Both the position numbers and the translations under genes were made by a program. This document shows positions 1 to 12,404 of a DNA stretch of 64,000 bases, in pieces. Origin of the DNA: Rhyacichthys aspro. Lineage: Eukaryota; Chordata; Actinopteri; Gobiiformes; Rhyacichthyidae. Within the stretch, counting starts at the first letter, position 1. Each line of letters opens with the position of its first letter. The DNA lies in the NCBI GenBank assembly GCA_036850595.1, contig CM072152.1:310001-374000 (forward strand). The letters run 5' to 3'. A model generated the notes under the pieces. It had not been told where the DNA came from, made no database searches, and was given only the letters and a program-made list of their open reading frames with translations.

Positions 1-3000
1 GGTTGTGTTTGTCATTTGTGCCGCTTTCCTCACTTGTTGTCTTTTCTTTTGAGCATGCTTTGGAAAATGAATGACCTCTGCTCATGATAGCCTTGTTTCC
101 ATGGGAGCAGGACAAGGCAGCCGGGATCAGTACGGCTAAGTTTCCATTTCCGAAAGCAGAACGATGCCTCCCCAAAACTTCACATCGATACACTCAGCTG
201 TTGATTCCTGTAGTATATCTGTCAGGCCACTAGAGACACTGTGAACTGAGCTGCTACTAGTCATTGCGGTTGATCCTAGAAATTGTGGGCCAGCCAGACA
301 AACAACAAAACTGCAATTGGTTATTCCTTGGAGGAGGAAGGGTCTTGTTCACTGCTGTGATTGTTGCCACTGTAACAACACCATGACTCTTTTTCAAAAA
401 ACGACTTCTGACAAACATAGCAACTTTTCCTGGTGTTATTGGAGACTTACGTAGATTCGTTTTTACTTTTCTCAAGGAGCAGCGAGTGCTGCCATGCGCC
501 CCTCCCCCGCCCCAAAGTACTCACAGACGGCCCAATGAGCAGCAGTCCCTCCCAGCTGCAATCAGAGCAGGAGATTTTTACCTCTCCATGTCCAAAGCAT
601 AGATTTATCATTAGACCTGAGACTCACACACCCTCTGTCACTTACTCAACTCTTGCACTGTGTTTGCCTGTCTGTGACATAAGCTAAACATCTAACTGGC
701 TAGCTCAGAACACAAAATACAACACAGTACAGTATACAACACAGAGAGGAGTGGGAATAAACCTTGAATCCAAAGGCTGGAGTATACAGGCATACAGGTG
801 GTATAAAACCTGTCACACACACAACACATTAAAAGAGGCTTTCAAAAAAAGTGGTGAAATTATGTTGAAAAGTTCAAATGAAATCAACTAGATTAGTTAT
901 GCTAAATTAGTGATAGAAGCCGAGAGCAACCTTCAGTTTTGATTAAGTTAACAGCATTTACAAGAGTTTCATTTAAAATGTACTTTGTCTGATTCTTTGA
1001 CAGCTCTAAGTCTACAGCAGTCAGACATGTAAAGTCAGACAGCAGACTGTCTGTCCGGCCCACACTTTCTAGCATCAACCCAGTGATTACACACAACAAG
1101 AAGCAATAGCTGCGTTGTGCTACCAAACTCTCAGCTTTTTTTTACTCTTGGGGCTTTCAGGAGCAACATCTGGAGTAACATTGTGGACTTACACATCTAC
1201 TACAACAGAATATTATCATCCCACACATTTTTGCAAAACACAATTTTGGAGTTGTTGTTCTACTTTGTAGCTTAGCAGCATGTAGCTTTGTAGCCAATGT
1301 CTGTCTGGGACATGGCTGTTACGTCATCATTTTCATTGAAGACACCGTCCTCACAGTTTCCTCGGTTTGCATTTTTGTGGAGATTGAACATTGTACTTAA
1401 AATAAATATATAAAAGGCAAAACCACAACGCAATCTCACCCTTTCTTTTGGATGTAATACATTGTTGTAAACTGCCTCTTAGATAGAGTCAGCGTCGTAA
1501 AGCTCTAGACCATAAATGCCATGTTTTATTTCATGATGAATCAAAATGTTGCATTTATTGTATGCACTGCATTAAACACAAGCAGAACCTGTGGCCTTAA
1601 ATAGTGAGTCCCTGAAATGTATTAAATCACCACAGCTTTGTGTGTTAATGTTCAGAAAACTGATTAAACAGGAAACATTTGAATGTTTATTGCAGTGGTA
1701 TGTGGCTGTACCTCCAGCCCCTTGGATTAATTCACCTGTTCACATTAATTAGTGGCGGGAAAACAACAAAAACATGCCCACAGTATATTTTTACTCACTG
1801 CATTAGTTAAGTTCAATAGAGTGTTGGGACCCTTTAAAAGGGTTTTTAAATAGTTTGAAATTAAGTTATTTGCCTATTACTGTGGTAATAGATGAGAAAT
1901 TAGTAATTTATCTTGTCATTAATAACATTTGCAGCAGGCTTCCATCAAACACCAACATGCAGAGTGAATGCAGGACAGCAGCACGTATGGCACCACTCAT
2001 GCCATGGCAAATGCCATGAGTTCTTCCACTGGAATGTCTCCTTTTAAAAAAAAAAGTGTCACTCAGTTCTATTATTTTTGAACTAATAACTGCCCTTAAT
2101 AACTGCTCTTGTTCAACTCTTCAGCCCTGACATTTGCTATTTGCACATGTAGTTCGTTTTTTTACCCCAACTGTTTGACGGAGCTTTATTTAGAGGTGTG
2201 AGCAGTACTGCATGTCCAGATGTTGTTGCTAAGTGTGTATGTGAGCGATGGGTTCACCATGCTTCTACCTTCTGTCACCCACCAAGGCCAAGAATATTAA
2301 AAATGAATGATAAATATACAGTGAAACTGTCATTTTTTCTGTCCTTTTAAAAATCAAATAGTTGATATAATGGGAGCTATATTAAAAAAAGGTCTCCATC
2401 CACAATGAAATGTTTGAAATGATAATTCATGCCCTGTACACGTGTTGGTTTTCATGACACAAAAAAATAATTTTTTGAAGACTCCTGGCAGAGTGAAGAC
2501 TTTAAGAAACACTGTTTAACCCATTTTTGTGCAGAGTTCTGTTGATGTGTTATGTGTAATGAGCATGCTTGTATACATGGTAACAACTTAAACAATAAAG
2601 CTGGTTGTGGAACAGCGTTAGAGAACAAATTCTGAGTTTACAACTTAGAGCCAACAATTTATATCACTTTGTCTTGTAATGCTATGCTAAAAATAAGAAC
2701 ACCTCATTGTCTATCCATACAAATTCAAATCCATAATACATTCAAATGTTGTTCTCTATTGTACAACTCTTATCAACAGACTACCTATTCTCCACCACTT
2801 ATTCATTATGGATCATGAGGCACTGGAGCCTGTCCCGCCTGCTTCTGAGGTGAGGCAGAGCCTGGGGACAGACACTGACACAAAATGCAGGACTGTGCCA
2901 GACACTCACCCAGAGGGGTTAGGTTATGATTTATTGATTTATAATGTAGTACTATGTTAATTATAAGATGCATGTTCTGACCAAATAAAACCATTAAAGA

Positions 3001-3045
3001 CACTGTATATTACACTTTTACTATTTAACTATTGTTATAAATAAA

Positions 3046-3049
<4 letters not shown>
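1..3049. other. No gene recognised
   Basis: AT-rich sequence with stop codons in all frames; the few short open frames show no codon pattern or motif that I recognise. There are no convincing splice-flanked exons, RNA genes or element termini. It could be intron, 3' UTR or intergenic DNA. Confidence 0.6.

Positions 3050-3129
<80 letters not shown>
3050..3129. repeat. (TA)n microsatellite, left of Tc1 element
   Basis: An uninterrupted TA dinucleotide array of about 80 bp. It directly abuts the left side of the Tc1-like element, and a similar array lies on the other side at 4096-4170. Confidence 0.98.
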
Positions 3130-3136
<7 letters not shown>

Positions 3137-4094
3137 AACTGCACTGAATTGAAAAAGTAATTGCCCTGCATTTTAAAATCATGAATTAACTGTGATTAAT
3201 CACTTTTTTTTTTGAAAGCTGAGTTCAGTTTCACCAGCAACACCCAGGCCTGATTACTGCCAGACTCAAGAAATCACTTAAATAGAGCCTGTCTGACTAA
3301 GGTAGGTAGGCCAAAAGATCTCAAAAAGCAGACATCATACTGCGATCCAAAGAAATTTAGGAACATTTGAGAAACAAAGTGATTGACATCTATTAGTCAG
3401 GAAAGGGTTACAGAGCCATTTCTAAAGCTTTAGGACTCCAGCAAACCACAGTGAGAGCCATTATCCACAAATGGAGAAAATACAGAACAGTGTCAAACCT
3501 TCCCAGGAGTGGCCAGCCTACCAAAATTACCCCAAGAGCGCAGCAACAAATCATCCAAGAGGTCACAAAAAAAATGAAGAATTGCAGGCCTCACTTGCAT
3601 GGCAGAGTTACAGGGTGAAAACCACAGCTGACCAAAAGGAACATAAAGGCTCGTCTCACTTTTGCCAAAATCATCTTTCCCATGATTCCCAAGACTTTTG
3701 GGAAAATACTCTGTGGATTCATAAAAAGAACATCATACCAGCAGTCAAATTTGGTGGTCATAGTGTGATGGCCTCGAGCTGTTTTGCTGCTTCAGGACCT
3801 GGACAACTTGCAGACGGTTGAATTTAACCATGAATTCTGCCCTCTGCCAAAAAGTCCTGAAGGAGAATGTCTGGCCATCAGTTTATGACCTAATGCTGAA
3901 ACGCACACCAGCAAGGCCACCTCTGAATGGCTTAAAATAAAACAAAAAACAAAAAAACGATTGATGCTTGAAAAACCCTTCAATGTGGTTGAATTAAAAC
4001 AATTATAATTAAAGAGTGGTCCAAAATTGATACACAGCAATGTTAAGGACTCATTGCCAGTTATCGCAAACACAATCTGTTTAACTTTAGGGGG

Positions 4095-4095
<1 letters not shown>
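3130..4095 (+). mobile_element. Tc1-like DNA transposon, internally deleted
   Basis: The left part carries the sub-terminal sequence typical of teleost Tc1 elements (a run containing AAAAAGTAATTGCCC near 3152, then the AACTGTGATTAA region). The right part ends in the TTAGGGGGC motif at about 4087-4095, which in intact relatives leads into the inverted repeat. The outermost inverted repeats are missing on both sides and are replaced by (TA)n arrays. Intact relatives are about 1.6 kb, so roughly a third is lost. Tc1 elements insert at TA, which fits an insertion into a TA array, or array growth from the TA target duplications. Confidence 0.9.
3336..4082 (+). pseudogene. Tc1 transposase remnant, catalytic sites deleted
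   Basis: A paired/HTH-type DNA-binding region is readable at about 3350-3570 (motifs such as SGKGYRAISKALG and IIHKWRK), with an in-frame stop and substitutions. Further on, fragments matching the Tc1 catalytic domain are joined by deletions. The stretch that should hold the first catalytic Asp is missing near 3715. The stretch with the second Asp (the DNDPKHT region) is missing near 3895. The stretch with the third acidic residue (the SPDLNPIE region) is missing near 3940. It cannot encode an active enzyme. The start codon is also degraded. Confidence 0.88.

Positions 4096-4170
<75 letters not shown>
4096..4170. repeat. (TA)n microsatellite, right of Tc1 element
   Basis: A second uninterrupted TA array of about 75 bp, starting exactly where the right terminus of the Tc1 element should be. 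The YIYIYI open frame across it is an artefact of the repeat. Confidence 0.97.
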
Positions 4171-4174
<4 letters not shown>

Positions 4175-4330
4175 TAGCTGTGATGGTATCATATATTCAC
4201 ATATTTTTTCTTATAGTTTAAACTTTAAACAATATGTGGTTAAATGAGTTCACCATGTTGGCCTGGCCCTCCACAAGAGTCGCAGGTTCTAATGTGGGCC
4301 TTGGAGAAAAATAATTCCCCACCCCTGATT

Positions 4331-5250
4331 TAGAGGATGAACAAAAGGTGAGAGATTTGGAGTTGTTTATAGGGATGTAGTGGGATGTGATGAGAAGCGG
4401 GAGTTCCCAGTGAGGTAATGAAGACGATGGAGGAGGATGGAGTAGTCTATAGTGTAAGAGATGGAGCTGAGGTCAAGGAGGAGGATTATGGAGAGAGAAG
4501 CAGAGTCAGAGGCAAGGAGGAGATCATTAGTAACTTTTAGGAGAGCAGTTTCAGTACTGTGGTGGGTGCAAAACCATATTCAGATGTTTCATGTAGCTGA
4601 TTTGAGTGGAGATTATATTTTAGCTAAGAGGCGACAGCACACCCCAGAATCTTGGACAGAAAGGAGAGGTTGGAGATGGGGCAGAGGCTGTCAGGGTTGC
4701 CAGGGTCCAGTCCAGGTTCTTTGAATATGGGTGTGATGAAAGCATGTTGAAGGGCAGAGGGAACAATACCAGAGGTGAGGAATGAGTTTATAATGTCCAA
4801 AATTTGTTGGCTTAGGCAGGGGAGGAATGATTTGACCAGAGGATATGGGACAAGATCCAGGGGGCAGGTAGAGAGTTTGATATTACTGAAATATTTGTTG
4901 AGATCTCATGTTGTGATGGGTGATAGGGAGGACCAGTTTTCTTGTAGAGTTGTTCCAATTGTCAGTGATGTTTTTTGAGTTTGTGCAGAGAGTGTGAACC
5001 GGGGGCAGGTAGAGAGTGTGTTGTTGTAGTATATTATCAGGTCATGAGGAGTTGGTTTTTCAGGGAGGTGGGATGTAGCAGTGGTGTTGAGTATGTGTGA
5101 GGAGAGGGTAGTGGGGCACAGGGGCTGCCAGGAAGGATGGGTTGATTTTGGGAGGGCAGGAGAACCTGGGACTGTTACGATATGTATATGTAACTGCTGG
5201 CTGTTAGCACAGGGCTTGTAACTGGGCTGAAGAAGAACCAGGTTCACATT
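4331..5250 (-). pseudogene. L2/Maui-type LINE fragment (linker and start of reverse transcriptase)
   Basis: Read on the minus strand, the frame at 5247-4906 contains the endonuclease-RT linker of L2/Maui-like LINEs (motif DLIIYYNNTLSTC). Downstream, at 4900-4340, broken frames give the early RT motifs, including a SGIVPSALQHA-like stretch, ISNLSFLSKIL, and a TALLKVTNDLLLASDS stretch leading into a degraded LLDLS motif. Frameshifts and stops are frequent. The rest of the RT and the 3' tail are absent here, so the copy is truncated at both ends. Family assignment comes from memory of the conserved motifs. Confidence 0.8.
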
Positions 5251-5611
5251 TGCTGACTGAAGGTAGGGCTCTATGGCACATCGACATAGAAGAGATCAAC
5301 TTTTCAATTATCTCATGTAGGACACTTAACACACTATGTAAAGCCTGTCTGTGTGAGCTTAGCTTGACATGGTTGAAATCACCTGATATGATGAAAAGGG
5401 CATGAAGATGTTGGGTCTGTCATCTTAAAGCAGACAATGATTTTACAAGCAGTGCCTCAAAAGGCTCTTCACTGACAAAACTCCCTTGGCACATAGTACG
5501 GTCACAGACCCAGAGCTAAAAGCTCAACATCTTGCCAACAGATCTTCTCTTTAACTGTAACATGCCCTCGTTAGCACCATCAGTTGTTTGCATACACACC
5601 AAGTCCTCCTC

Positions 5612-5760
5612 CCTTAAGCCGGGCATATACTGTGCTTTTTTCGGCTTGAATTTGACCCAATTTTTGGTCGTAAATCAATTTTTGCATTGGGCCGAATTTC
5701 AGATTCATGGCGCGTCCTTGTCGTGCTGTGTTTGGGAGGTTATGGGAGGCGATTAATTAG
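5612..5760 (+). repeat. Possible TTAA-type MITE terminus
   Basis: A TTAA at 5612-5615 is followed by GCCGGGCATATACTGTGC and a GGCCGAATTT-rich stretch. This resembles the ends of a dispersed fish repeat that uses TTAA target sites. No matching inverted end is found nearby, so this would be a single-ended fragment. Confidence 0.35.
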
Positions 5761-6390
5761 ACTGTCGAATACATATTTGTCTGTCTGGCCCTCCCCCACT
5801 GCAGCGTTTTCTTAAGAAAGTCAGATTAGTGCTGTGGATTAATGCTGTCATCTTGAGAAAGATATTGTCGTCCAGAAGGAGATTGAAAGAATGACCTCAA
5901 ATCAGATGAAATCGGCAAAGAGCAAAATTAAATCAGGAGCTGAGCTGAAAGCAGAGGATTAGATATAATATAGTCCACAAATTAAAAAGAAGCAGGATAT
6001 ATAATAATTAAAGGGAGAAGGGGATAAATCTTCTTACGAAAAGAGAAAAACATTGTTAAGTATTTATATACTCATGTGTGTCCCTTTGAAATACATGACA
6101 CATTTTCCTTGAATCTTTAATTGACGTAAAAACAGCGCACTGCTACTCTAGACAAACATGGGACATATGAAGTGTGTGTCACTGACTGCAGATGAAAAAA
6201 ACATTTGGTATTAAAAATGACAATGCGGTATATATTTATACAAATGATTAGTTTATGTATTTTCTACAGTTAGCAGTACAACGGGAAGTGGGGTAGTGCC
6301 CCCAGCACCACAATGAGGGAAGTTGTAGCTTCTGGTATTTAAGCTTTCAAGCCATAAGTTATTTAGCCATTTTCTGATTAAAAAATAAAT

Positions 6391-6434
6391 TTTATTGTTT
6401 TGTTTGTTTTATAAAAAACAAACAAAACAATAAA
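6391..6434. repeat. Perfect inverted repeat, 20-bp arms
   Basis: The arms 6391-6410 and 6415-6434 are exact reverse complements separated by 4 bases. The arms are low-complexity T/G versus A/C sequence (TTTGTTTG type). This could be a hairpin or a fold-back duplication of a simple sequence. Confidence 0.9.
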
Positions 6435-9400
6435 CAAAACATAATAGTTTGATGGTGAGCTACATTTGTGCTGTTTCTGCCTCAGGTTCAGTAAACACAG
6501 CATGGTTTTTGTGTTGAAATAATCAGCCAATCAGATCATTTGAAGGTTGGTGTTAGAATGTTGTGTCTGGGCAAATGGCTGGAGCTGCTGAACATTTGCA
6601 AACATATGTCAATAAATGTAGTAGTGTCAGCAGATACTTTGATTTTCTGAAGAAGAAATTAAATATGACACTAGTGGTGGTTGTGAAGTTAAAGTTTTTG
6701 TGGACTTAATAAGATGAACACTGTCAAAATGCCACTGAATTGCAAGAGATCAGCCAAATGGCAAAGATGGATCAAGAATTTTCAGCTAGTAATTGGGACT
6801 GCAAACCTGAGCACCCAACGGGACATGACAGTCACATTAGTATCAAATAATGCCTTGAGTTCATCTGATTTGTTTATTTTGTTAAAAAAGCAGTGGTGTT
6901 TGCAGCGTATTTGCTGGTATGTGCAAACAGCCATGTAAACATGTTCAGAATAAAAGTTACAAGTTCTAGAGGTTCACCCTCAGTATGCTCTGACTTTACT
7001 TTTGGCTACAAATTAATAAAATCATGAATGAACACATTTTTTTTCCATTTAAGCTAATATTTAGTTTACATTCTATTCTCAATAGTACTTCTTGTGGTCT
7101 TGGTCAGTGTTTTAGTTTCTCCTTTAAAAATATTTCTTCAACAGTTGACAGCCATTGCCCCTTTCTTGGGGTTTTGTTGCCACTAAAAGTATTTTCAGGT
7201 ATTTATCATTTCCAGCCATAGTGTCTCCAGAAAGGCTACAGAGGTAAAGTACTTCAGGCCGCAGAGGGATGACAACCCAAAATTTGCTCTAAAACCTCAC
7301 AAATAGTTTTCCTCAGTTTTTCTGACTGCTAAAATATATGAGTAGTCAACAATATTTTTTCCACATCCTGTACAACATTTCTGAGTTCTGTTGAGCTGTT
7401 TACTCTTAAGTTTTACTGTAATGAAAAACCATGTCAGCTTTTTCCCTGTGTATTCCCTCCACGTCTGAGAGCTGCTGGATGTATGATGAATTTTCCACAT
7501 ATTGTGCCTGTGACATTAGATTTACATTTTTCCTAAAAAACTCTGGCCAGTGATCTCCCACGAGAAGAGAAGACTGTGTCCATCTCATCATGGAGCTGCT
7601 CAAATTTCTCAAGTTTCTAGTATGATGTGGAACATTCAAAACTCCATTACTTTTTTTGGCTCGCCAGCATTTCTTCAGAAATCACAGTGAGTAGACTGAC
7701 CCGAGTAGTAAAGCAGATTGGAAAGTAAAGCTTATTGGATTGCCTCATTGCTGAACAACTGTGAGTGAGTGAGTCAAGAGTGGGAAAGAGATACTGGCGG
7801 AAGTGGTCAATTTTTATTATTTTTTAAAAATAAAACAGCAAAGATCACAATTTTTTATAAAATATTGTTGAACTATGAGGGTAAGACTTTGCTGCTTAGA
7901 CCTTGCAGGACTGACATTGTGAGTTGAATGATGGAAGAAGAAAGCATCCCCTAGAGGCTAGACACTGGTGATGGTGGAGAAAAGGTGGAATAAGCTGCTG
8001 GTGCTGATGATAAGGAAAAATGCTGAATGGCTGAGGTGGTGATAGGATGGAGGAGGGTTGCAACAGGAGTGGAACATCTGAGAGGCAGAGCAGAGAGGGC
8101 ATGTTTAAATGTGGGCAGCTTAACAATGATTGGCTGAGACAAGCAGGTGAGAAAGCAGTGTAGTGAAATGAGGGAGCAGTGTTCAAGGTTAAATTTTAGC
8201 ATTCAGCTCCATACAAATGTTTATATTTCTTTAGCTGGTAGCAAATGATCCACAGACCGGATCCCTGCCCTAACAGTATTGATTGCAGAGATTTTGTGCA
8301 GGATGATATGATTCTTTCCAGCTCCCCCCGATGTCAGGAGCTGAATGACATCTGCCAAACTTTTTAAAATGAATACCACATACAGCACAGAGTGTGCGGT
8401 ATGTTGTTGAGTAATGGCAGCTGCTAATATACTGATCTTTTGGACAACTTTTGGACAATTACCTAGTTGGAGTGAGACAGAACTGCTTACAGTGATATAC
8501 AGTGAAATAAACATACCAAAACTAATCATTAATGCAAGGTAATGATAGTACCCCTCTCCTACTTGCAAAAGGATTTCTTTGAGTCCTCCAAGGGTTATTA
8601 TTCTTTCTCATTTACTTTTAAATATTGATTTCTGTGATACTAAAAAAGTCAAAAAGTTGTGTGCAAATGAGCATTTAAACATTTTTACATGAGTGTGGAT
8701 GACACTGGAGTCTGTGAGTCATGGACGAGAGGTTATTGAGATAATTGTTTCTTCAGCTGTGATTCTTTCTTCATATCCTTTGCATAAATATCACTCTAGA
8801 GCAGCACAGCTATTTCAACATTCAATATGCTGTATCAGTGTGCTGCCTCCAAATACCACCCATTTGATTTTCCCCATGTGTCTCCAGACAGGATTGGTCT
8901 GTGCAAGTGCAAGACATGACACAGGTGTGGATTAATGAGACTGCAGATTTATGCCGGCACGATCCAAGCTGCTTTGGCTTTTAAGCTCTAATAAAGGAGA
9001 GAAATGGGAAAAGTGTATGATAATAAAAAAAATGTCCAACTGACCATCACAGTGAGAAGTGTGCCTGGTTTCGAACCACGGGAGTCCTGCTATAATACGG
9101 ATGTGAGAACAAGCTGTGGGCACACATTGAGTCCATCAGTTTGTCCCCGACATGATACGTGTGGATAATGACAACATGAAAATGAATGTGCACACATCCA
9201 AGCTGACAAATAAATTGGAAAGTGATTTGTGTCTAGAGGTATTTGATATGGAGCTTTTTTGAGGTAGGAGCTGGCAGATGAGGTTATTTGTGTCTACTTT
9301 GCGTGCCAAAAGTGTCAAAATTGCCTGCCATTTGAGAGGGCAGGTAGATGTCAGATCCTTTTAATGAAAGCAGCCCCCAAAGCCTCTTACGTTTGCCTCC

Positions 9401-10163
9401 ACATGCACCAAAACCTTCTTATCCCAGCATTAAGAGGAGAGAACAAGTCCACTGATTAATTTTAGATCTTTTCCATGAAGAGAATAGCTTACAGTTTAAA
9501 GCCATCCCTCACTTTGTGCGAGCAAGACATGCAGCCGCTGGGTGGACACAAACATTTCATACTCATATGAAGTATCAGAACATATGGACATGAAGAATAT
9601 CACAGCGTAGGGGTTGCTGAGGCCACTCTTATGATTAGATGTCATTAATCCTCTGCTGCCAGAGCTGATTGTGCACTCATATTGTTGCCCTTCACAAGTG
9701 AATTTTTACTGTGTATTGAGAATATTACAATGTGAAACTATTATTATTATTATTTTAGAAGGTTGGTAAAATAAAAAGAATCAACATGAATATGAGAAGG
9801 TTAATGGAGGTTGTGTGTTCTTTCATTTGTCAAAACTTGTTTATTCAGCAAATCACACATTATACAAACACAATAGAGATAAGATAGTTGACGCTCTGTT
9901 TTTGAGTATACAGATAACATAAAACATAACAGATTAATAACAGCATAAAATAACAGAAACCTCCCACCCCACCCACCTATAGCCATACTGCATGCAGACC
10001 TAATCAATCGCTAGCTGTAGATGGAAGGAAGTTAGAGAGAGGCATCAAGAATTTATTAAAAGAGGGAAGTCCGTCTGAGAGAGGGGCATCTATTATATAA
10101 AACAATGATATAAAACAATGCTGCGCCCTGCTCAAAGTTACAGTGCCCAGTATCATCAATTCT

Positions 10164-10207
10164 TCAATTCAGTATCTCAAATATTGAGATATTTGAGATA
10201 TTGAATT
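10164..10207. repeat. Near-perfect palindrome
   Basis: The left arm, beginning CAATTCAGTATCTC, and the right arm, ending GAGATATTGAATTG, are reverse complements over about 20 bp with one mismatch and almost no spacer. It lies next to a degenerate tRNA-like stretch (GCTAACCACTCCGCTACC), so it may mark the edge of an old SINE or fold-back element. Confidence 0.7.
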
Positions 10208-10441
10208 GCGCTAACCACTCCGCTACCGTGCACCCCTCAATTTGATATGTGATTTGATTTGTTTGAAAATATGTATGGTAGGTCACTGTGAATTACAATA
10301 TTATGATTGTACATGGATTTTTGGATGGACTGAGGGGACAGCTGGTTCAACTGAACTAATTGTTCCTCTTTCAAGTGTGGAAAAATGCATTTATTTACAA
10401 ACACTCTGATAACAGTGTAGTCTATATTCTTTTTTTAAATA

Positions 10442-11043
10442 CCGTATTTTCTGCACTATAAGAAGCCCCTAAAAGCATTACATTTTCTCAAAAGCCAACA
10501 GTGTGCCTTATAATCCGATGCGCCTTATATATGGATCGATGGATGGATTGCTTTGCACTTTTTCGAGAGTTACTATATTGTGATTGCACTAACGTTTCAT
10601 TTACCGTAACGGTATCAGACTGTTTCTTTTACGTGTTTACTGAATCGAGGAAAAGTTCCCCTCCACTACGTGATAAAAAAGTTGCACTACCTGTTATACC
10701 TTGCTGTTGTTAAAAGATAACCTGTGTCGCGAAAATACTACGTCACTGACATTACCTCGGGGAAAACAGTAAAACAGCTGTTTATTCATTTTGGGAGTGA
10801 ACGGAGTTGTCAGAACGCTGGTTTGTACTCTATTAATAAAGTTTGACTGCTGACTTATCTGACTGTTTTGTTGACATTCCCTTTAGCGCAGCTCCATATA
10901 GTGGATGCATAACGCAACCCCAGCCACTACTGTAGCTTCTATTCTATGCGCCTTATAATGCGGTGCGCTCTATATATGAAAACAGTTTTAAAATAGGCCA
11001 TTCATTGAAGGTGCCGATGCGCCTTATAGTGCGGAAAATACGG
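10442..11043. mobile_element. Pogo/Tigger-like MITE with TA target duplication
   Basis: The left end CCGTATTTTCTGCACTATA and the right end (reverse complement CCGTATTTTCCGCACTATA) form terminal inverted repeats flanked by TA at 10440-10441 and 11044-11045. Internal sub-terminal copies of CGCCTTATA occur near both ends. There is no long coding frame. It belongs to the fish repeat class whose ends read 'GCGCCTTAT...GTGCGG'; the superfamily assignment rests on the TA target and terminus style. Confidence 0.85.
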
Positions 11044-11078
11044 TACATAAGGTCTGATAAAAGTAAAGAAAATTATTT

Positions 11079-11100
11079 TTAAAGGGCCTATGCGTAACTT
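11079..11100 (+). repeat. TTAA-type element end next to first exon
   Basis: A TTAA at 11079-11082 is followed by AGGGCCTATGCGTAACTTT. A similar end in the opposite orientation lies at 40582-40604 (reverse complement TTAA then AGGAGCTATGTGTAACTTT). The end lies 96 bp upstream of the start codon of the gene below. I could not find its partner end. Confidence 0.5.
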
Positions 11101-11178
11101 TCATAAATATCTAACAGCTACTGATGCCAGTGACTGGGACCTGCAGTCAGTTCCTTGCTTGCTTGCTTTCGTACAATC

Positions 11179-12271
11179 ATGGCTGATAAACCGGAGCATC
11201 AGGCACATCACAGTACTTTGAGATTTACTGGCATCATATTTACAGAGGAGGTAAGAAAAATTACACTTTTGAAAGTTTACAGCTGTAAAGCGAACTCTGA
11301 CGACTGATATTTGACAACGGCATGTTTTAAAAAGCGTTGTTCAACATAATACATCAATTAGAACAAACTTTGCATGATACATTATCGACTGTATGTAACG
11401 TTTATCAACGTTAGCCAACTACCTATATATCTATAACTCACTTAGCTTTCACCGAGGCCCTGGAGTGTTTGCACAGGAGTCTCAGCAGGATATCAGCAGA
11501 ATAACAGCAAAAGTTAGTGAACTAAGCTAGCAATATCAGACCGGATAATATGATCAACTAATGGCTGAACAGCTGCACTGCTCCTAAACCTTGTATAACT
11601 CATAAGTGACAAACACCAAAACATCTCTTATTTACTGCAAAGAAAAGCAAAATATATACTACTAAGTGAAGGATTTTTGCTTGTTTCTAGGTACCATTAC
11701 TGTACCCGGCTGTGTCATTTCAGCTTAGCATTCAGCTTTCCTTGTTTATTATTTATTTATTATTTAAGTGTCATTCAGAATACATCCAACATGAAATGTA
11801 GCACAATAAAAGTACAGATATATCATTTATTTTTATTGTTGTCTTCTCAGGACTCCAGCTCTGGAATTTCAAGCTACTCTCCTGTGGAGGAGAGCACTGA
11901 CAGTAACTCAAGGAGAAGGAGAGGCAGAGGAAGAGCTGGATCTATCTGTGAGGAGGACAGGTGGCCCAGCTGACTGCTGCCAGGACAGCAGAGATGCGGG
12001 TTGGTCATATATCTAGAAATTATCACACACTCAAATCAACCTATGTAATCTAAACAATGCTAATTTCTTCATTTTCAAGCACAGTTACGACAGCTGTCCC
12101 AGGAGGAGAAGGATTTGGTGCTACAGATGGTTGTAACTTGTGTTGAGTTTTTCTAGATTTGATGGATTTGAGTACCAACGAGCCAGACCAGGACCAGCTG
12201 AACCAAACAGGGATCAGCCAACTTGGTGCACTTGCCCGAACAGCCGAGTCATGCCAACAGATTTAGAAAAG
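11179..12271 (+). pseudogene. P2X7 C-terminal (ballast)-like domain gene, broken
   Basis: Exon 1 is 11179-11250 (ATG, starting MADKPEH, donor GTAAGA). Exon 2 starts at 11851 after TTCTCAG and joins in phase. It encodes a Ser-rich then Arg-rich tract (RRRRGRGR) and meets a stop at 11971, where a sister frame continues (a probable frameshift). Around 12080-12150 the motif LSQEEKDLVLQMVV is readable. At about 12155-12271 a frame gives DQPTWCTCPNSRVMP, similar to the Cys-rich start of the P2X7 cytoplasmic domain (P-x-W-C-x-C), ending at a donor GTTGGT. The downstream half of that domain was not found. Stand-alone multicopy proteins with this domain are known in fish; P2X7 itself has channel exons, which are absent here. 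Function unknown. Confidence 0.62.
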
Positions 12272-12404
12272 GTTGGTTTAGACCTGGTTTAGTTCTGGTT
12301 TAGTCCAGTATATATATTTTCATAGATTCTTTCCTGCACATATTTATAGTAGTTGTAGATAAGTGCACCTTGATAATATGGTGTCAACCCACATAGAAAA
12401 ACAA

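Larger units (their letters stand above)
5761..10441. other. Long stretch without recognisable genes
   Basis: About 4.7 kb of AT-rich DNA. Short open frames (for example at 6714, 7896 and 8221) show no known domain and no neighbouring splice signals that would make a gene model. Only the two palindromes listed separately stand out. Confidence 0.6.

Noticed and set aside
4027..4221. Frame with alternating Tyr-Ile
   Set aside because: Product of the (TA)n microsatellite.
7896..8202. Overlapping Ser/Pro/Leu-rich minus-strand frames
   Set aside because: Two frames open over the same simple-composition sequence; no splice or motif support.
9060..9100. B-box-like GGTTCGAAACC on the minus strand
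   Set aside because: No A box or acceptor stem at the right distance.
10208..10240. tRNA-like stretch GCTAACCACTCCGCTACC
   Set aside because: No complete cloverleaf or A and B box pair; at most a SINE relic.
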